Source: Armatimonadota bacterium
Lineage (GTDB): Bacteria; Armatimonadota; Fimbriimonadia; Fimbriimonadales; Fimbriimonadaceae
Length of the DNA: 64,000 nt
Direction: 5' to 3'
Assembly: GCA_016789105.1 (NCBI GenBank)
Contig: JAEURN010000003.1
Location: forward strand, 124,001 to 188,000
Position 1 is the stretch's first letter. Every line of letters starts with the position of its first letter. The position numbers and the translations under genes were made by a program. The notes beneath the pieces are model-generated. The model saw nothing but the letters and a program-made list of their open reading frames with translations. It was not told the DNA's origin and did no database searches. Below, in pieces: positions 33,640-42,599 of this stretch.

Positions 33640-35133
33640 ATGCCAAACCTGCGAACCAAAGCCGTCCGCATCCCCAAATTGATCTTTGAAAAGTCCGTTG
33701 CCGGACGTGTCGGCGCCAACCTGCCAAAGGCCACGACCCCGAAAACCGATCTGACATCGGCCGTCGGCAAGACCAGGGAGTCACTCAACCTCCCCGAAGT
33801 CGGGGAATTGGAAGTGATGCGCCATTTCGTCAACTTGAGCCAACTCAACTACGGGATCGAGACCGGCTTTTACCCCCTCGGCAGCTGCACCATGAAATAC
33901 AATCCGCGGATCAACGAGGCCACCGCCTCGCTGCCCGGGTTCCGCAGCCTGCACCCGCTCCAACCCGACTACTCGGTGCCGGGAGCCCTGGAAGTCCTGG
34001 CTTCGGTCTATGACATCTTGCGGGAATTGACCGGATTCGACGACATCACCATGCAGCCGGTCGCCGGTGCCCACGGAGAGATGACATGCCTGATGTTGAT
34101 CAAGGCCTACCATGATTCTCGCGGGGAAGGCGCCAAACGCAAAGTCGTGCTCGTCCCGGACAGCGCCCATGGCACCAACCCGGCCAGCGCGGCACGGTGC
34201 GGCTACACCGTGAAAACAATTCCTACCGGCGAAGACGGCGATTGCGACCTGGAAGCCCTGGCCAAAGCATGCGACGACACCGTCGCCGCGTTCATGGTCA
34301 CCAATCCCAGCACCTTGGCCTTGTTTGAGCGGAACATTGAAAAGATCTGCGAACTCGTGCACACCGCTGGCGGCCAAGTCTTTTGCGACGGGGCCAACAT
34401 GAACGCCATGGTGGGTACGACCCGTCCGGGAGACCACGGGTTCGATTGCATGCACCTCAACCTGCACAAGACATTTAGCACACCCCACGGGGGCGGAGGG
34501 CCTGGGTGTGGGGCGATTGGGCTCAAAAGCCATTTGGAACCGTTCTTGCCGGGCCCAGTGCTCAAGCGCGTCAACGGCAAACCGGTCTTGGATGGCGACC
34601 GACCCCAATCCATCGGCCGCGTCAGCACGTTTTATGGCCAATTCCTAATGGCCGTCCGGGCCCTCACCTACCTCCTCGCCTATGGAAAAGAGGAGATCGC
34701 CGGAATCAGCCGGTACAGCGTGCTCAACGCCAACTACGTCCGCGCCCGGCTCAAAGACGTGTTGCCCCCCGCCCACGACCGGTTCTGCATGCATGAATGT
34801 GTCCTAACCGCGAAAAAGTACAAGCAAAACGGGGTGCGGGCGCTCGACATCAGCAAGCGGTTGATCGACTATGGGTTCCACCCGCCAACAAACTACTTCC
34901 CGCTCATTGTGCCGGAATGCCTGATGATCGAACCGACGGAAACCGAGTCAAAACAGACCTTGGACGACTTCTGCGACACCATGATCAAGATCTGCCAAGA
35001 AGCGGAGAGCAACCCAGAACTCCTGCACGATGCCCCCAGCAACCAGGTGGTCGGGAGGCTGGACGAGGCAAAGGCGGTCAAGTTGTTGGATGTTCGGTGG
35101 CGTCCAGGCCGGACGGCGGAATCGGTTCCATAA
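33640..35133 (+). CDS. gcvPB: Glycine dehydrogenase (decarboxylating) subunit 2
   Basis: C-terminal half of the P protein, carrying pyridoxal phosphate. Motifs are GFYPLGSCTMKYNPRINE, GAHGEMTCLMLIKAYHDSRG, DSAHGTNPASAARCGY and LNLHKTFSTPHGGGGPG, where the Lys binds PLP. Length (497) is normal. It starts 1 nt after gcvPA, so the pair is translationally coupled. gcvT lies about 5 kb downstream behind minus-strand genes; gcvH and lpd are not in the window. Confidence 0.97.
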   Translation: MPNLRTKAVRIPKLIFEKSVAGRVGANLPKATTPKTDLTSAVGKTRESLNLPEVGELEVMRHFVNLSQLNYGIETGFYPLGSCTMKYNPRINEATASLPGFRSLHPLQPDYSVPGALEVLASVYDILRELTGFDDITMQPVAGAHGEMTCLMLIKAYHDSRGEGAKRKVVLVPDSAHGTNPASAARCGYTVKTIPTGEDGDCDLEALAKACDDTVAAFMVTNPSTLALFERNIEKICELVHTAGGQVFCDGANMNAMVGTTRPGDHGFDCMHLNLHKTFSTPHGGGGPGCGAIGLKSHLEPFLPGPVLKRVNGKPVLDGDRPQSIGRVSTFYGQFLMAVRALTYLLAYGKEEIAGISRYSVLNANYVRARLKDVLPPAHDRFCMHECVLTAKKYKQNGVRALDISKRLIDYGFHPPTNYFPLIVPECLMIEPTETESKQTLDDFCDTMIKICQEAESNPELLHDAPSNQVVGRLDEAKAVKLLDVRWRPGRTAESVP

Positions 35134-35180
35134 ACGGCCGACTCCCCAATCCTGTCAAGGAATCTCAATGGGAACCGGAG

Positions 35181-36083
35181 TCAGACGACTTCTTCGGTTT
35201 TGGCCATTTCGGCAATTGTGACCACGGCCCGGGCCCTTTGCTTGTTGCGGTACATCTTCTCGTCAGCAACCTGCATTAGCATGTCGAGCGATTTGGCGTC
35301 GTATCCCGAATAGGCGATACCGGCGGAAACCGTGAGTTCGAACGGCAGGATCGCCGAGTCGCGCTTGAGCCGGCCATGCAGGCGGTTCAGGAACAGGTTG
35401 GCGCCGATCGAATCTGTTTCGGCAAGCAGAACAACGAATTCATCTCCCCCAAGGCGGCCGATCACGTCATCGCCTTGGGAGCTGTCGCGCAAAGCCCGCG
35501 CCAACACCTTTAGCGCTTGGTCGCCTGCCGCATGTCCGTGCACATCGTTGATCTCCTTGAATCGGTTGCAATCGAACATGACCAAGGCGCATGTGGTGCG
35601 CAGCCGTTCCGCATGATCTAATGCTTCCTTTGCCTTGGCCGTGAAGGCTCCCCGGTTCAACAGCCCGGTCAGACCATCGGTTTCTGCCTGGCGGTTCACT
35701 TGCCGGATTCGACGCTCAAACCCTTCAAAAACCATCACCACCGCGGTCAACACCGCCATGTTCATCAACCAGGCCACAAACGGGTAGTTCGATGGGTTGG
35801 AGGCATTCCAATACGTCGCCATGGCAAGCGAAACAAGGATCCCGGCGAGCCGACCGCCTTGCCGCGCCGCAAACCAAATGGGCAGAAAATAGAGATAGGC
35901 CAAACCGATGCCCTGAACCAAGATGGACCGCCACCAGTGTTCAACAAAAGCGATGCCAGCCAAAAGGCCGCCAGCGATCCCTAGGGTTTTGGCCAACTGC
36001 AAGTCATAAAGGCTTCCCCGGATCGAATCCATCCAGAATCGCCGGAGTAATTTGAAGACTTTGCGGGAATATTCGGTCCACAT
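35181..36083 (-). CDS. Membrane diguanylate cyclase (GGDEF)
   Basis: A 300-residue protein that should make c-di-GMP from two GTP. The N-terminal 120 residues contain several membrane helices (LGIAGGLLAGIAFVEHW; LAYLYFLPIWFAARQGG; LMNMAVLTAVVMVFEGF). The C-terminal domain starts DGLTGLLNRGAF, has FDCNRFKEINDVHGHAAGD and the intact active site GRLGGDEFVVLL. The inhibitory I-site RxxD just upstream is QGDD, so feedback by c-di-GMP through that site is unlikely. A PilZ protein gene lies upstream in the same orientation. Confidence 0.92.
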   Translation of the reverse strand: MWTEYSRKVFKLLRRFWMDSIRGSLYDLQLAKTLGIAGGLLAGIAFVEHWWRSILVQGIGLAYLYFLPIWFAARQGGRLAGILVSLAMATYWNASNPSNYPFVAWLMNMAVLTAVVMVFEGFERRIRQVNRQAETDGLTGLLNRGAFTAKAKEALDHAERLRTTCALVMFDCNRFKEINDVHGHAAGDQALKVLARALRDSSQGDDVIGRLGGDEFVVLLAETDSIGANLFLNRLHGRLKRDSAILPFELTVSAGIAYSGYDAKSLDMLMQVADEKMYRNKQRARAVVTIAEMAKTEEVV

Positions 36084-36293
36084 CGGCCTACTTGGATTCT
36101 CGGACCGTTATCGCGAATCCGTAGGTTTGTCGGCCCCAAAAAATGCCTGCACCCCAATATCGGCAGCCGAATGGGACGTTTGCCATGACCGGGATACATC
36201 AATGGCCTTTGCGCGTTAGAAACAGTGGACGCGAATCCTCCTCAACACAAAAAGGCAGGCGTTCCCAGACCTGTCTTGTTCCAGTCCAAAACC

Positions 36294-36326
36294 GGCCCCG
36301 TTCTCCCAGGCGGGGCCACTTTTTTT
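36294..36326 (+). terminator. Plus-strand intrinsic terminator without an assigned gene
   Basis: GGCCCCG (36294-36300) pairs with CGGGGCC (36311-36317), followed by AC and seven T. It is strong on the plus strand, but the nearest plus-strand gene ends 1.1 kb upstream behind the antisense cyclase gene. It could end a small RNA from the 250-nt gap 36084-36333. That gap also has AAGGCAGG/CCTGTCTT just upstream of the terminator and an inverted repeat GGATTC/GAATCC near 36095-36120. On the minus strand it may stabilise the end of the PilZ mRNA. Confidence 0.6.
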
Positions 36327-36333
36327 CCGATTG

Positions 36334-37008
36334 TTAACGTCCCAGGTAAAGGTGCCTGCGACGCATGCCGGTCAGGCCGGTCAATGGCTCCTCGAATCGA
36401 ACCCGGATTTCCCGTGCAACCCGACTTCCCCCATCGGCTGGCAAGCACTCCAGGGCCCAGCCGTGGACAGTCCCCAGTTCGGCGGGGAGATCCAAATAGA
36501 TGTTGTCGCCCGGCTGGATGGGAGCATTGGTCACAATTCGGGCCCCTCCGCCGCTCAAATCGACGAGGCTCGCCGGTTCGTCGTTGATGCGGACGATGTT
36601 CCCGGCTGTCTGGGGATGGCGGGGCTCAGACCTTCGGTCGACTTCCCGAATGCGCTCCGGCATGGCCAAAGTGAACTCGTGGGTTTCCGCATCCCGGGAA
36701 AGAACTTGGCTCCGGAACGTGATCAAGCCATCGGCCAAGGGCGCTTGAACCATCAACGATTCCCCGACCTTTACCGGTACATAGCGATCCCGCTGGAGAG
36801 GGGCGCTGAACACCAAGCCGCTTTTGTCGCGGCGGATGAAGTAACAGCGATATGTGCCGCCAGGGCCAACCATCCGGACCCGGCAGTTCTCCGCAATTGG
36901 GACGAGCGTCAGGGGACGGTGTTTGCGTCCGACGAACCACCACCCGGCAACCCAGCTCAGGGCAAAAACCACCGCGAGCAAACCCACCATTTGCAAAATT
37001 TCAACCAT
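36334..37008 (-). CDS. Membrane-anchored PilZ-domain protein
   Basis: A 224-residue protein that should bind c-di-GMP. An N-terminal membrane helix (MVEILQMVGLLAVVFALSWV) is followed by a YcgR-like beta domain (about 40-115) and a PilZ domain with RRSEPRH (125-130) and LVDLSGGGARIV (150-155), the two c-di-GMP-binding motifs. PilZ proteins of this shape control motility or surface polymers. The next gene in this orientation is the diguanylate cyclase; the upstream genes encode TPR proteins, with 27 nt between. Confidence 0.88.
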   Translation of the reverse strand: MVEILQMVGLLAVVFALSWVAGWWFVGRKHRPLTLVPIAENCRVRMVGPGGTYRCYFIRRDKSGLVFSAPLQRDRYVPVKVGESLMVQAPLADGLITFRSQVLSRDAETHEFTLAMPERIREVDRRSEPRHPQTAGNIVRINDEPASLVDLSGGGARIVTNAPIQPGDNIYLDLPAELGTVHGWALECLPADGGSRVAREIRVRFEEPLTGLTGMRRRHLYLGR

Positions 37009-37035
37009 TGTGTTTCTCCTTTCACAGGAGATCCG

Positions 37036-38670
37036 CTACGGTAATGGGCGGGACTGGTCTTCAGCAAAGAGGGCCCGAATCTGGGGGAGGAGGGCTAACG
37101 CCTCCCTCAAACTCATGGTCCCCTCCGTGGCCAAGTCTTCGTTCCGCTTCGTTGCGTAGTCAAAGATCTCCGATGCAGATTGCTGCATCAACTTGTGTGC
37201 CAATTTGCGCTTGGCATGAGATATTGCATACCGTGGCGGTACGGGGGTCAAATCCAAGTAGGTGGCCAATGATTTGGCCAGGGCAAGATCCTTTCCGGCC
37301 AGGGCGACGAGCTCCTGGTCTCCCGGGCGAACCCTGAGCAAGGGGATCCGGTCTCCTTGCCGGACCCCGATCCCCTGCAAGATCTCCTCGCAAACCTGCA
37401 CCGCCATGGCGTAGCTCTCCTCAATGGTTCTGGCGTCCAAATCGACAAGACTGGCCAAATCGTCGCGGCAAGCTTCATCCTGGCCGGCCAAAGCGTAAGC
37501 CACAGCCCGTTCGTAAACGACGTCGGGGGTGGGGCCGCTACGGATGGCCATGGAATACCACTCGATTGCCTGGCTGTAGTTGCCGGTCCGAAGGTTGAGC
37601 TGGGCAACCATCGCCTTGGTTTCCCGGGTCTCGCCCCCCCGCGCCAAAATGTTGTTGAGGGCGTCTTTTGCCGAATCCAAATGCCCGGCCCGGAGCCAGT
37701 TGCGGGCGGCAACCGTATAGAAAGGCAACGGCTTCTTGGAAATTACAGCGCCACGAACCGCTTCTTGGGCCGTTTCCACATAAAGCCTTTGGCTGTCCAA
37801 AATCTGCACCAAACGCCACCGGTAGCTTTCGTCGAACGGGTGCTGATCGATGAGGTCGCGCAGGTGGACGATGGCAAGGTCAATTCGGCCCGACGCGACC
37901 AAGCCTTCCACTTCTTCCATGCCCCCATCCGGCAAGTCCACCCCAGTCGGCAAAGGAACGATCGTCCCCGGGTCGGCTTCCGGGAGTCTGGACTTGGGAT
38001 GTTCCGGCCAGCCTTTGAACGGCTCCTGGCGTAACAGTGCCGCCCAGGTTTGCGCAATCGTCCGGGATGTTGAATCCCAATCGACACGGTCGCCGACCTG
38101 CACACCGGCGAACTCGCGGATTTCTTGCCCATAGGCCCCTTTGAACGCGGCCGTTTCGGCGACGGAAAGCGGCTTGGTCTCTCCAGAAAAGAATGGCGCC
38201 AACCGCCTCTCCCAGTCCCCGTACCCCCACAACTTGCGGAATGTCGAGGCTTTGTAAAGGGTTGCGACCGGACGAACAACCGCCTCGTTGCGCATCGACC
38301 ACACAACGAGGACGTATTCAGCATCGACAGCCCGGGCCACGTTGACGACCAGCGGTTGGGTCGGAGATTCCCATTCTAGCGGGAATCCCTTGTCCCCGGC
38401 AATCTGCCGGAACCTTGGGTCGCCCATCGACCACACGATTGGGTCAACCTGGCCGATTTCGTCCAGGGACTCCGCAAGATAAGTATCCAATACCAGGCTC
38501 CGGTATCCCTCGAACTTAGCCGGATCCTCGGTGAGCTGGACAATAAACAGCCTCGGGATACCAGCAGATGCCAAAGCCGAGGCCAAAACCGTCAAAAGGG
38601 CGGCGGCCAGCCGCAAGGTGCGGTTTGCGACCAGGTTCAGCCTCCCAGGGCTGAAATCGCCCTTTCGCAA
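37036..38670 (-). CDS. Exported TPR-repeat protein
   Basis: A 544-residue protein with a probable signal peptide after a basic start (LRLAAALLTVLASALASAG). The middle region (about 245-430) has helical repeats of the TPR type, for example LRTGNYSQAIEWYSMAIRSG. No enzymatic motif. Its start lies inside the upstream zinc-ribbon/TPR gene by 34 nt, so translation is coupled. The pair with its upstream neighbour, both with TPRs, suggests a protein-binding scaffold in the envelope. No closer function is visible. Confidence 0.65.
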   Translation of the reverse strand: MRKGDFSPGRLNLVANRTLRLAAALLTVLASALASAGIPRLFIVQLTEDPAKFEGYRSLVLDTYLAESLDEIGQVDPIVWSMGDPRFRQIAGDKGFPLEWESPTQPLVVNVARAVDAEYVLVVWSMRNEAVVRPVATLYKASTFRKLWGYGDWERRLAPFFSGETKPLSVAETAAFKGAYGQEIREFAGVQVGDRVDWDSTSRTIAQTWAALLRQEPFKGWPEHPKSRLPEADPGTIVPLPTGVDLPDGGMEEVEGLVASGRIDLAIVHLRDLIDQHPFDESYRWRLVQILDSQRLYVETAQEAVRGAVISKKPLPFYTVAARNWLRAGHLDSAKDALNNILARGGETRETKAMVAQLNLRTGNYSQAIEWYSMAIRSGPTPDVVYERAVAYALAGQDEACRDDLASLVDLDARTIEESYAMAVQVCEEILQGIGVRQGDRIPLLRVRPGDQELVALAGKDLALAKSLATYLDLTPVPPRYAISHAKRKLAHKLMQQSASEIFDYATKRNEDLATEGTMSLREALALLPQIRALFAEDQSRPLP

Positions 38671-39869
38671 CTTTCCCGAGCAGCCTTGATGGAATCGGAG
38701 GCGTTGCCCCTTGCGATTTGGCGGTCAAAAGCGCCCATGGCGTTCCGGTAATTGCGGACGGCGTCTGACTTCCGCCCCAGTTTCTCGTAGCACTGGGCCA
38801 AACGCTGGTAGGTTGCCCCTGTCGTCGCCCCAGCTTTGATGGCTTCTTCGTAGGCCGCCGCCGCTCCGGAATAATCTTCTTGGATCGAAAGGTTGCGCGC
38901 CTTTCTGATCAAGTCTTCGGCCGTCATAGCACCGGCGGATGTCCCGGGGTTGTCGACGCCCGATCCCTTTTTGACCGTGATATCAACCACGCCGGGATTC
39001 TCTTTCGGTTGGGATTCACCGGTGTTTGCGGGTTGCTCCGGCTTCGCGCCCGTGTTTTCAGTGGCATTGGCAGGAGGGTTCGGGTTTTGTGGAACAGTCC
39101 GGCCCGCCGTCGGATCCCATGGTTGGAGTTCGGTCGGGAATCGGAGGCCGTTTTCTGGATCTTGCCGGGTCGTGTAGCCCGCGCTGGGATTGGAAGGGTA
39201 CCGGGTCACCGTCCCCGTGGTTGGCGGAGGATCGGCAGATGCCCCGGTCGCTCCGGGCCCCTGGCTTTGAATATTCGTTTGGCTTGGGACGACTGGCACC
39301 ATCGTGGGATCCAAAGTGTTAAATCCGCTGGCGTTTTCGGTTCGATTTGCCACCCAACCTTGGGTGTCAACTTTCCCGGCCGGCTTCCCGGCAACCCAAA
39401 GGGCCGCCCCAACCGAGAGCAGAAGGATCCCGGCGGCCGCGACCAAGAGCACACCCCGTCGGGCGGAATGCGGTTCTTCAACGGCGATCTCCCCAGCGGC
39501 CACAAGCTTTTCCAAGTGGGCGGTACGGATTCGATCCATGGCGTTATCGGGCCGGAGGGCTTGAACCCTCTGATAGGTTTCCAACGCCTCAGCGAACATT
39601 CCGTCCTTTTCGAAGATGTCTCCCCGCAATGCCAACGCATTGGCATTCGACGGGTCGATCTCCAGCACGGCATCTGCCACCAGGCCCGCTTCATCGATCC
39701 GGCCGTCGTTCAACAACTGGCGGCCATCGATCAACATCTTCTCTGCTTCGGCTTTCATTTCGTCACGCACTTCCACCGGCAACGGGAAGCCGCACTGCCG
39801 GCAATACGCCCCGTCGATCGTGTTTTTGGCCGAACATTCGGCGCAGACAACCAATTCGAGCGTTCCCAT
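38637..39869 (-). CDS. Zinc-ribbon, membrane and TPR protein
   Basis: A 410-residue protein. The start MGTLELVVCAECSAKN begins a CxxC...CxxC zinc ribbon (AYCRQCGFPLP), followed by TPR-like helices (RQLLNDGRIDEAGLVADAVL), a membrane helix (about 138-156, GVLLVAAAGILLLSVGAAL), a Pro/Gly/Thr-rich linker of about 150 residues and a second TPR-like part (AYEEAIKAGATTGATYQRLA). The start at 39869 was chosen because the ribbon begins there. It overlaps the next gene by 34 nt. The zinc-ribbon/helix pattern recurs at 14923-15780. Function unknown. Confidence 0.65.
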   Translation of the reverse strand: MGTLELVVCAECSAKNTIDGAYCRQCGFPLPVEVRDEMKAEAEKMLIDGRQLLNDGRIDEAGLVADAVLEIDPSNANALALRGDIFEKDGMFAEALETYQRVQALRPDNAMDRIRTAHLEKLVAAGEIAVEEPHSARRGVLLVAAAGILLLSVGAALWVAGKPAGKVDTQGWVANRTENASGFNTLDPTMVPVVPSQTNIQSQGPGATGASADPPPTTGTVTRYPSNPSAGYTTRQDPENGLRFPTELQPWDPTAGRTVPQNPNPPANATENTGAKPEQPANTGESQPKENPGVVDITVKKGSGVDNPGTSAGAMTAEDLIRKARNLSIQEDYSGAAAAYEEAIKAGATTGATYQRLAQCYEKLGRKSDAVRNYRNAMGAFDRQIARGNASDSIKAARESCERAISALGG

Positions 39870-40031
39870 AAAGATCCAACCCCACCCTGGGCTCAATGTG
39901 CCTTTTGTGTGGACCGGCAGCCGCACTCAAGTGTACCAGCCGCTTGATTCACGGACGTCTCCGGACGCCCGGTTAGTTCACATTCCCCGCCGGTTGGGAC
40001 CCCAGAACCCCGCCAAACCTGGCAACGATAC

Positions 40032-40037
40032 TATACT
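40032..40037 (+). promoter_or_regulatory. -10 element of a likely leaderless gcvT mRNA
   Basis: TATACT matches the -10 consensus well and ends 6 nt before the GTG start of gcvT. Transcription would start at or next to the start codon. No Shine-Dalgarno sequence and no good -35 are present. Confidence 0.5.
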
Positions 40038-40043
40038 CCGGCT

Positions 40044-41123
40044 GTGGCAACGCCGCTCACAACCCCCCTCCATGCCGAACATGTCGCCCTTGGCGGCCGA
40101 ATGGTCGAATTCGCCGGCTACGACCTCCCGGTGCAGTACAAATCCATCATCGCCGAAAGCCTCGCCGTTCGCAACGGGGCGGGAATGTTCGATGTCTCGC
40201 ATATGGCCCGGCTGACATTCCGGGGCGGCGGAGTCCTCGGCTTCCTTGAGCACATCACCGTCAACGACGTCGCCGCCCTTGCCGATGACCACGGGCAATA
40301 CTCCATGCTCCCCAACGCGCATGGCGGGGTAGTGGATGACATCATCGTCTACCGTATCTCGCAAGATGTCTACAGAATGGTGGTCAACGCCGCCAACCAC
40401 CAAAAGGATTTGGCGCACATCGCCTCCCTCCTCCCTTCCGATGTCGAGATGAGCGACCAGACGGCCGAAACCGCCATGATTGCCGTCCAAGGTCCAGGGG
40501 CGGCCGATGCCGTCTATTCCCTAACCGACCAGCGCGCGGCCCTTGAGGGTCTGCCCTTCTTTGGCACGGCGACTGTGGAAGTGGCGGGGGTCACCGCCTT
40601 TGCCGCTAGGTCCGGATACACCGGCGAAGACGGATTTGAAATCATATGTGGGGCAAGCGAGGCCCCCGCACTCTGGAAGGCACTCCACCAAGCGGGGGTC
40701 GAACCCTGTGGGCTCGGGTCGCGCGATGTGTTGCGCGTGGAAGCCGGGCTCCCCCTCTATGGCCACGAACTCGATGACGACACCTCGCCCATCGCCGCCG
40801 GGCTTGGATGGGTGGTCAGCAAGTCAAAACCGTTCCTCGGATCGGAGAAAATCAACTCGGACCGGGATCACGGAACGCCCCGCAAGCTCCAGGGCGTGCG
40901 CTTGGATGGACGGCGATTCCCCACTCCCGGAATGGCCGTTTCCGTTGAAGGCCGGGTGGTCGGCGAAGTCACCTCAGGCGTCTACAGCCCGCTGCTGGGG
41001 TGTGGCATCGCGTTTGCGTTCATTGATGCGGAAATCCCTTTGAAAACCCCCTGCACCGTCGATATCCGTGGGTCGCAAGAACCAGGCGCAATCGTCTCAA
41101 AACGGTTCTTCAAACGGGCCTGA
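40044..41123 (+). CDS. gcvT: Glycine cleavage system aminomethyltransferase (T protein)
   Basis: Transfers the methylene group from aminomethyl-lipoyl-GcvH to tetrahydrofolate and releases ammonia. The 359 residues include GGRMVEFAGYDLPVQYKSII, AGMFDVSHMARLTFRG, YSMLPNAHGGVVDDIIVYRI, RSGYTGEDGFEI (folate site) and LGSRDVLRVEAGLPLYGHE. The GTG start sits 6 nt after a -10-like TATACT, suggesting a leaderless message. It is separated from gcvPA-gcvPB by minus-strand genes, so the system is not one operon. Confidence 0.96.
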   Translation: MATPLTTPLHAEHVALGGRMVEFAGYDLPVQYKSIIAESLAVRNGAGMFDVSHMARLTFRGGGVLGFLEHITVNDVAALADDHGQYSMLPNAHGGVVDDIIVYRISQDVYRMVVNAANHQKDLAHIASLLPSDVEMSDQTAETAMIAVQGPGAADAVYSLTDQRAALEGLPFFGTATVEVAGVTAFAARSGYTGEDGFEIICGASEAPALWKALHQAGVEPCGLGSRDVLRVEAGLPLYGHELDDDTSPIAAGLGWVVSKSKPFLGSEKINSDRDHGTPRKLQGVRLDGRRFPTPGMAVSVEGRVVGEVTSGVYSPLLGCGIAFAFIDAEIPLKTPCTVDIRGSQEPGAIVSKRFFKRA

Positions 41124-41177
41124 AAACAAGCGGGGTCTGTCCTTGGGCGGTAGTACACTGACACCAAGGAAAAACCT

Positions 41178-42122
41178 ATGGGCGGACAAAAAGCCTTGCT
41201 TGCTAGCGGCCGGCGCCCCCTTGCCGACCGGTTGGAGTCCTTCCAACCGGAAGAACTCTACGCCGTTTGGTTGGAATTGAACGGTTTCCCCAAGAGCCCG
41301 TCTGCCTCGCACCGGGAGCAATTTTGGAATTCAAGGGGCCACCGAATCGCCGTGGCCCTCGACCTTTCGGTCTACTTCTGGGCGACGCCCGTGCTCGTCT
41401 GCGCCCTTTCCAGCCTTCAAGGGGCCGCACTGATGCTCCTAGCCGTTCCGCTCACAATGCTCGCAGTTGAACCCCGGTTGCCCCGGGTCCACCCGTACGG
41501 CGTCGCGGGGCCGACCTCCTTCTGGTCGGATAGGCGCCGCAACCGCGACAACCGCATGAATCTCCCGATCCCGCCGCCAATGGCCGAAGTGGATCTCTAT
41601 GCCCTACCCGTGATGGAAAGGGCTGCCGAACACCTGGTCGCACCGACCATGGCCGAACTGGACCAGGCAATCCAAGGCCTCGTCTTGCAAGGAATCGAAA
41701 CGAGCCGGCAACTGGGCGAAGCCAAAGAGCTGGTTCGAGGGATCGAATACGAAATCCGCAGATCGGACACCGATTGGCAAACCATCCTGAAAGGTAAGGC
41801 GGTTGAGGCGGAGCGGCTTCTGCAAGCCGCCCAAGACCGGCTGGGACACGTCGATTCGCTCCGCAAGAGGTTAGAAACTCGCCGCGCCCAACTTGCCGAA
41901 AGCGTGGAGCGGTTGCACAACCGGCGCGTGATTTTGGACAAACTGGCCCAATTGCAAACCAGCAACCCGGAAGACCAATCCGAATCCGAGGCGTTTGAAA
42001 CCCTAGTCGCAAAACTCCTCGACGATGTTGGCGAAGCCCAAAAGAACGTCCAAGAAGCCCAAAACATCGCTACTGCCGGACTCATGGCCCGGGAAGAACT
42101 GAACAGCTTTGTCGGCAACTAA
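41178..42122 (+). CDS. Hypothetical protein with membrane region and coiled coil
   Basis: A 314-residue protein. A hydrophobic region at about residues 60-95 (LSVYFWATPVLVCALSSLQG) could be two short membrane helices. Residues 150-310 form a coiled coil (RRSDTDWQTILKGKAVEAER; LRKRLETRRAQLAESVERLH). AAGGA lies 8 nt before the ATG. It follows gcvT by 54 nt. No family recognised. Confidence 0.6.
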   Translation: MGGQKALLASGRRPLADRLESFQPEELYAVWLELNGFPKSPSASHREQFWNSRGHRIAVALDLSVYFWATPVLVCALSSLQGAALMLLAVPLTMLAVEPRLPRVHPYGVAGPTSFWSDRRRNRDNRMNLPIPPPMAEVDLYALPVMERAAEHLVAPTMAELDQAIQGLVLQGIETSRQLGEAKELVRGIEYEIRRSDTDWQTILKGKAVEAERLLQAAQDRLGHVDSLRKRLETRRAQLAESVERLHNRRVILDKLAQLQTSNPEDQSESEAFETLVAKLLDDVGEAQKNVQEAQNIATAGLMAREELNSFVGN

Positions 42123-42178
42123 ATTTGCCCGTGGCCCTCTAACCACGCGCCGCGCTGACCGATAAGAAGAGCAGAGCC

Positions 42179-42487
42179 ATGAATCAGGTCCTTGACTGCC
42201 CAATCCTCGGATTAGACAACGAGTTCCCGAACACCGTATTCATCGTCCGGCACAACCCGACCAGCAAATACGGCTGCTATTGCTACGATGGGACGCACGG
42301 GCTCGCCTGCTTCAGCACCCAATCCGGAGCCGAAAGCTTTGCCGGATGGATCGATATGCCCGGAATGTCCAGCGAAGAAGTCTCCTTCGACGAAGCCCGC
42401 GAAGTCGCCAAGGACAGGCCGATGCCGATCGTCAGCCTGATGCTTCTGGACGACATGGAATCGCCCCGCATCCACTTTGTCCGCTGA
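42179..42487 (+). CDS. Small conserved-looking hypothetical protein
   Basis: A 102-residue soluble protein, with start MNQVLDCPILGLDNEF and the stretch YGCYCYDGTHGLACFSTQSG. No signal or membrane helix. It resembles small SseB- or DUF3110-like domains by eye only. It lies between a membrane protein gene and a TlpA-like gene on the same strand. Function unknown. Confidence 0.55.
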   Translation: MNQVLDCPILGLDNEFPNTVFIVRHNPTSKYGCYCYDGTHGLACFSTQSGAESFAGWIDMPGMSSEEVSFDEAREVAKDRPMPIVSLMLLDDMESPRIHFVR

Positions 42488-42599
42488 ATCCCCAATTGTC
42501 GGATTTGTGCGCGCTGACACGCGCGCCCAACAAATATTTGGTATCGTACAGGGTGCAACGGTGGAACGCATTCGGCATTCCGGCGTTCTACAAATAGCA

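Noticed and set aside
36084-36333. c-di-GMP riboswitch (GEMM) between the cyclase and the PilZ gene
   Set aside because: GCAAAGGCC and GGCAAAC-like pieces occur on the minus strand but in the wrong order and without the GEMM tetraloop helix.
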